From contig JAITHO010000078.1 in the NCBI GenBank assembly GCA_031279915.1, positions 1 to 5,357 on the forward strand: DNA of 5,357 nt, written 5' to 3'. The notes under the pieces were generated by a model. It was not told the DNA's origin, searched no databases, and saw only the letters and a list, made by a program, of their open reading frames with translations. The DNA comes from Tannerellaceae bacterium. Its GTDB lineage: Bacteria; Bacteroidota; Bacteroidia; Bacteroidales; Tannerellaceae. Below, in pieces: positions 5,013-5,357 of the stretch; within the stretch, counting starts at the first letter, position 1; each line of letters starts with the position of its first letter. Both the position numbers and the translations under genes were made by a program.

Positions 5013-5357
5013 ATGGAAAATTTAGAAACAAACAAATTGGTTTTGGTGACAGGTGGTTCAGGGTTCATCGCTGTTAATTGTATCGTAAAACTCCTCCAAC
5101 GGGGTTACGCGGTTAGGACAACGCTTCGCTCGTTGAACAGACAAAATGAAGTGAAGGATATGCTCAAAAACGGCGGTATCGTTTCGTTTGACAATCTTTC
5201 ATTTATTGAAGCAAATCTTTCCGATGATAAAAATTGGGATGAGGCGGTGAAAGCTTGCGAATATGTATTGCACATTGCCTCGCCGACGCCTGCAACATGT
5301 CCGAACGCTGCTGATGAAATGGTTAAAATGGCAGTTGATGGCGTGTTAAACGTTTTC
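5013..5357 (+). CDS. NAD(P)-dependent extended SDR enzyme (epimerase/reductase type), 3'-truncated
   Basis: 115 residues are visible and the frame is still open at the window end. LVLVTGGSGFIAVNCIVKLL (9-28) is the nucleotide-binding Rossmann loop of extended short-chain dehydrogenases, followed by GYAVRTTLRS (31-40), where the arginine suggests NADP(H) preference. FIEANLSDDKNWDEAVKACE carries the usual 'Asp/Asn-Leu' strand, and YVLHIASPTP (residues 91-100) is the third conserved block. The closest overall resemblance is to dihydroflavonol-4-reductase-like and aldehyde-reductase members, which reduce carbonyl groups on varied small molecules. The third glycine of TGxxGxxG is alanine (FIA), which also occurs in Gre2-like relatives. 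The catalytic YxxxK lies beyond the window, so activity and substrate cannot be judged. The ATG at 5013 places the Rossmann strand nine residues in, as usual. Confidence 0.9.
   Translation, partial: MENLETNKLVLVTGGSGFIAVNCIVKLLQRGYAVRTTLRSLNRQNEVKDMLKNGGIVSFDNLSFIEANLSDDKNWDEAVKACEYVLHIASPTPATCPNAADEMVKMAVDGVLNVF

Overview
The window looks like chromosomal DNA of a Bacteroidales bacterium (phylum Bacteroidota). This rests on four things: a NigD-like protein, a cysteine-free type B ribosomal protein L31 of the Bacteroides kind, an ECF sigma/anti-sigma pair of the kind common in this order, and several matches to the Bacteroidota promoter -7 motif TAnnTTTG in front of genes without a Shine-Dalgarno sequence. 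The genus cannot be settled from this sequence. All recognised genes are on the + strand.

Layout. (1) 1-719: the 3' part of a NigD-like gene, cut by the window edge, closed by a strong intrinsic terminator. (2) 768-2924: a tight three-gene operon coding for an ECF sigma factor, a single-pass membrane anti-sigma factor and an exported DUF4097-type repeat protein, with a hairpin terminator at 2980-3012. (3) 3013-3604: a spacer, then a small unrecognised protein (76 aa) with its own promoter, then the promoter of the L31 gene. (4) 3605-3928: rpmE2 (type B L31) and a very clear terminator. (5) 3929-4138: a GC-rich non-coding stretch that folds on paper into a long nested hairpin. (6) 4139-4915: a class I SAM-methyltransferase-like protein whose expected acidic motifs are altered. 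(7) 5013-5357: the start of an NAD(P)-dependent extended SDR enzyme, cut by the window end.

How the genes work together. The sigma, anti-sigma and exported protein form one regulatory unit. The membrane-bound anti-sigma factor probably holds the sigma factor until an envelope signal arrives, and the exported solenoid protein is either the output or part of the sensing. The remaining genes look like independent transcription units.

The two observations most worth following are the nested inverted-repeat element at 3950-4088, a candidate structured RNA with some 6S-like architecture but no confirmed family, and the regular tyrosine-marked repeat, exactly 17 residues over several turns, in the exported protein of the sigma operon.
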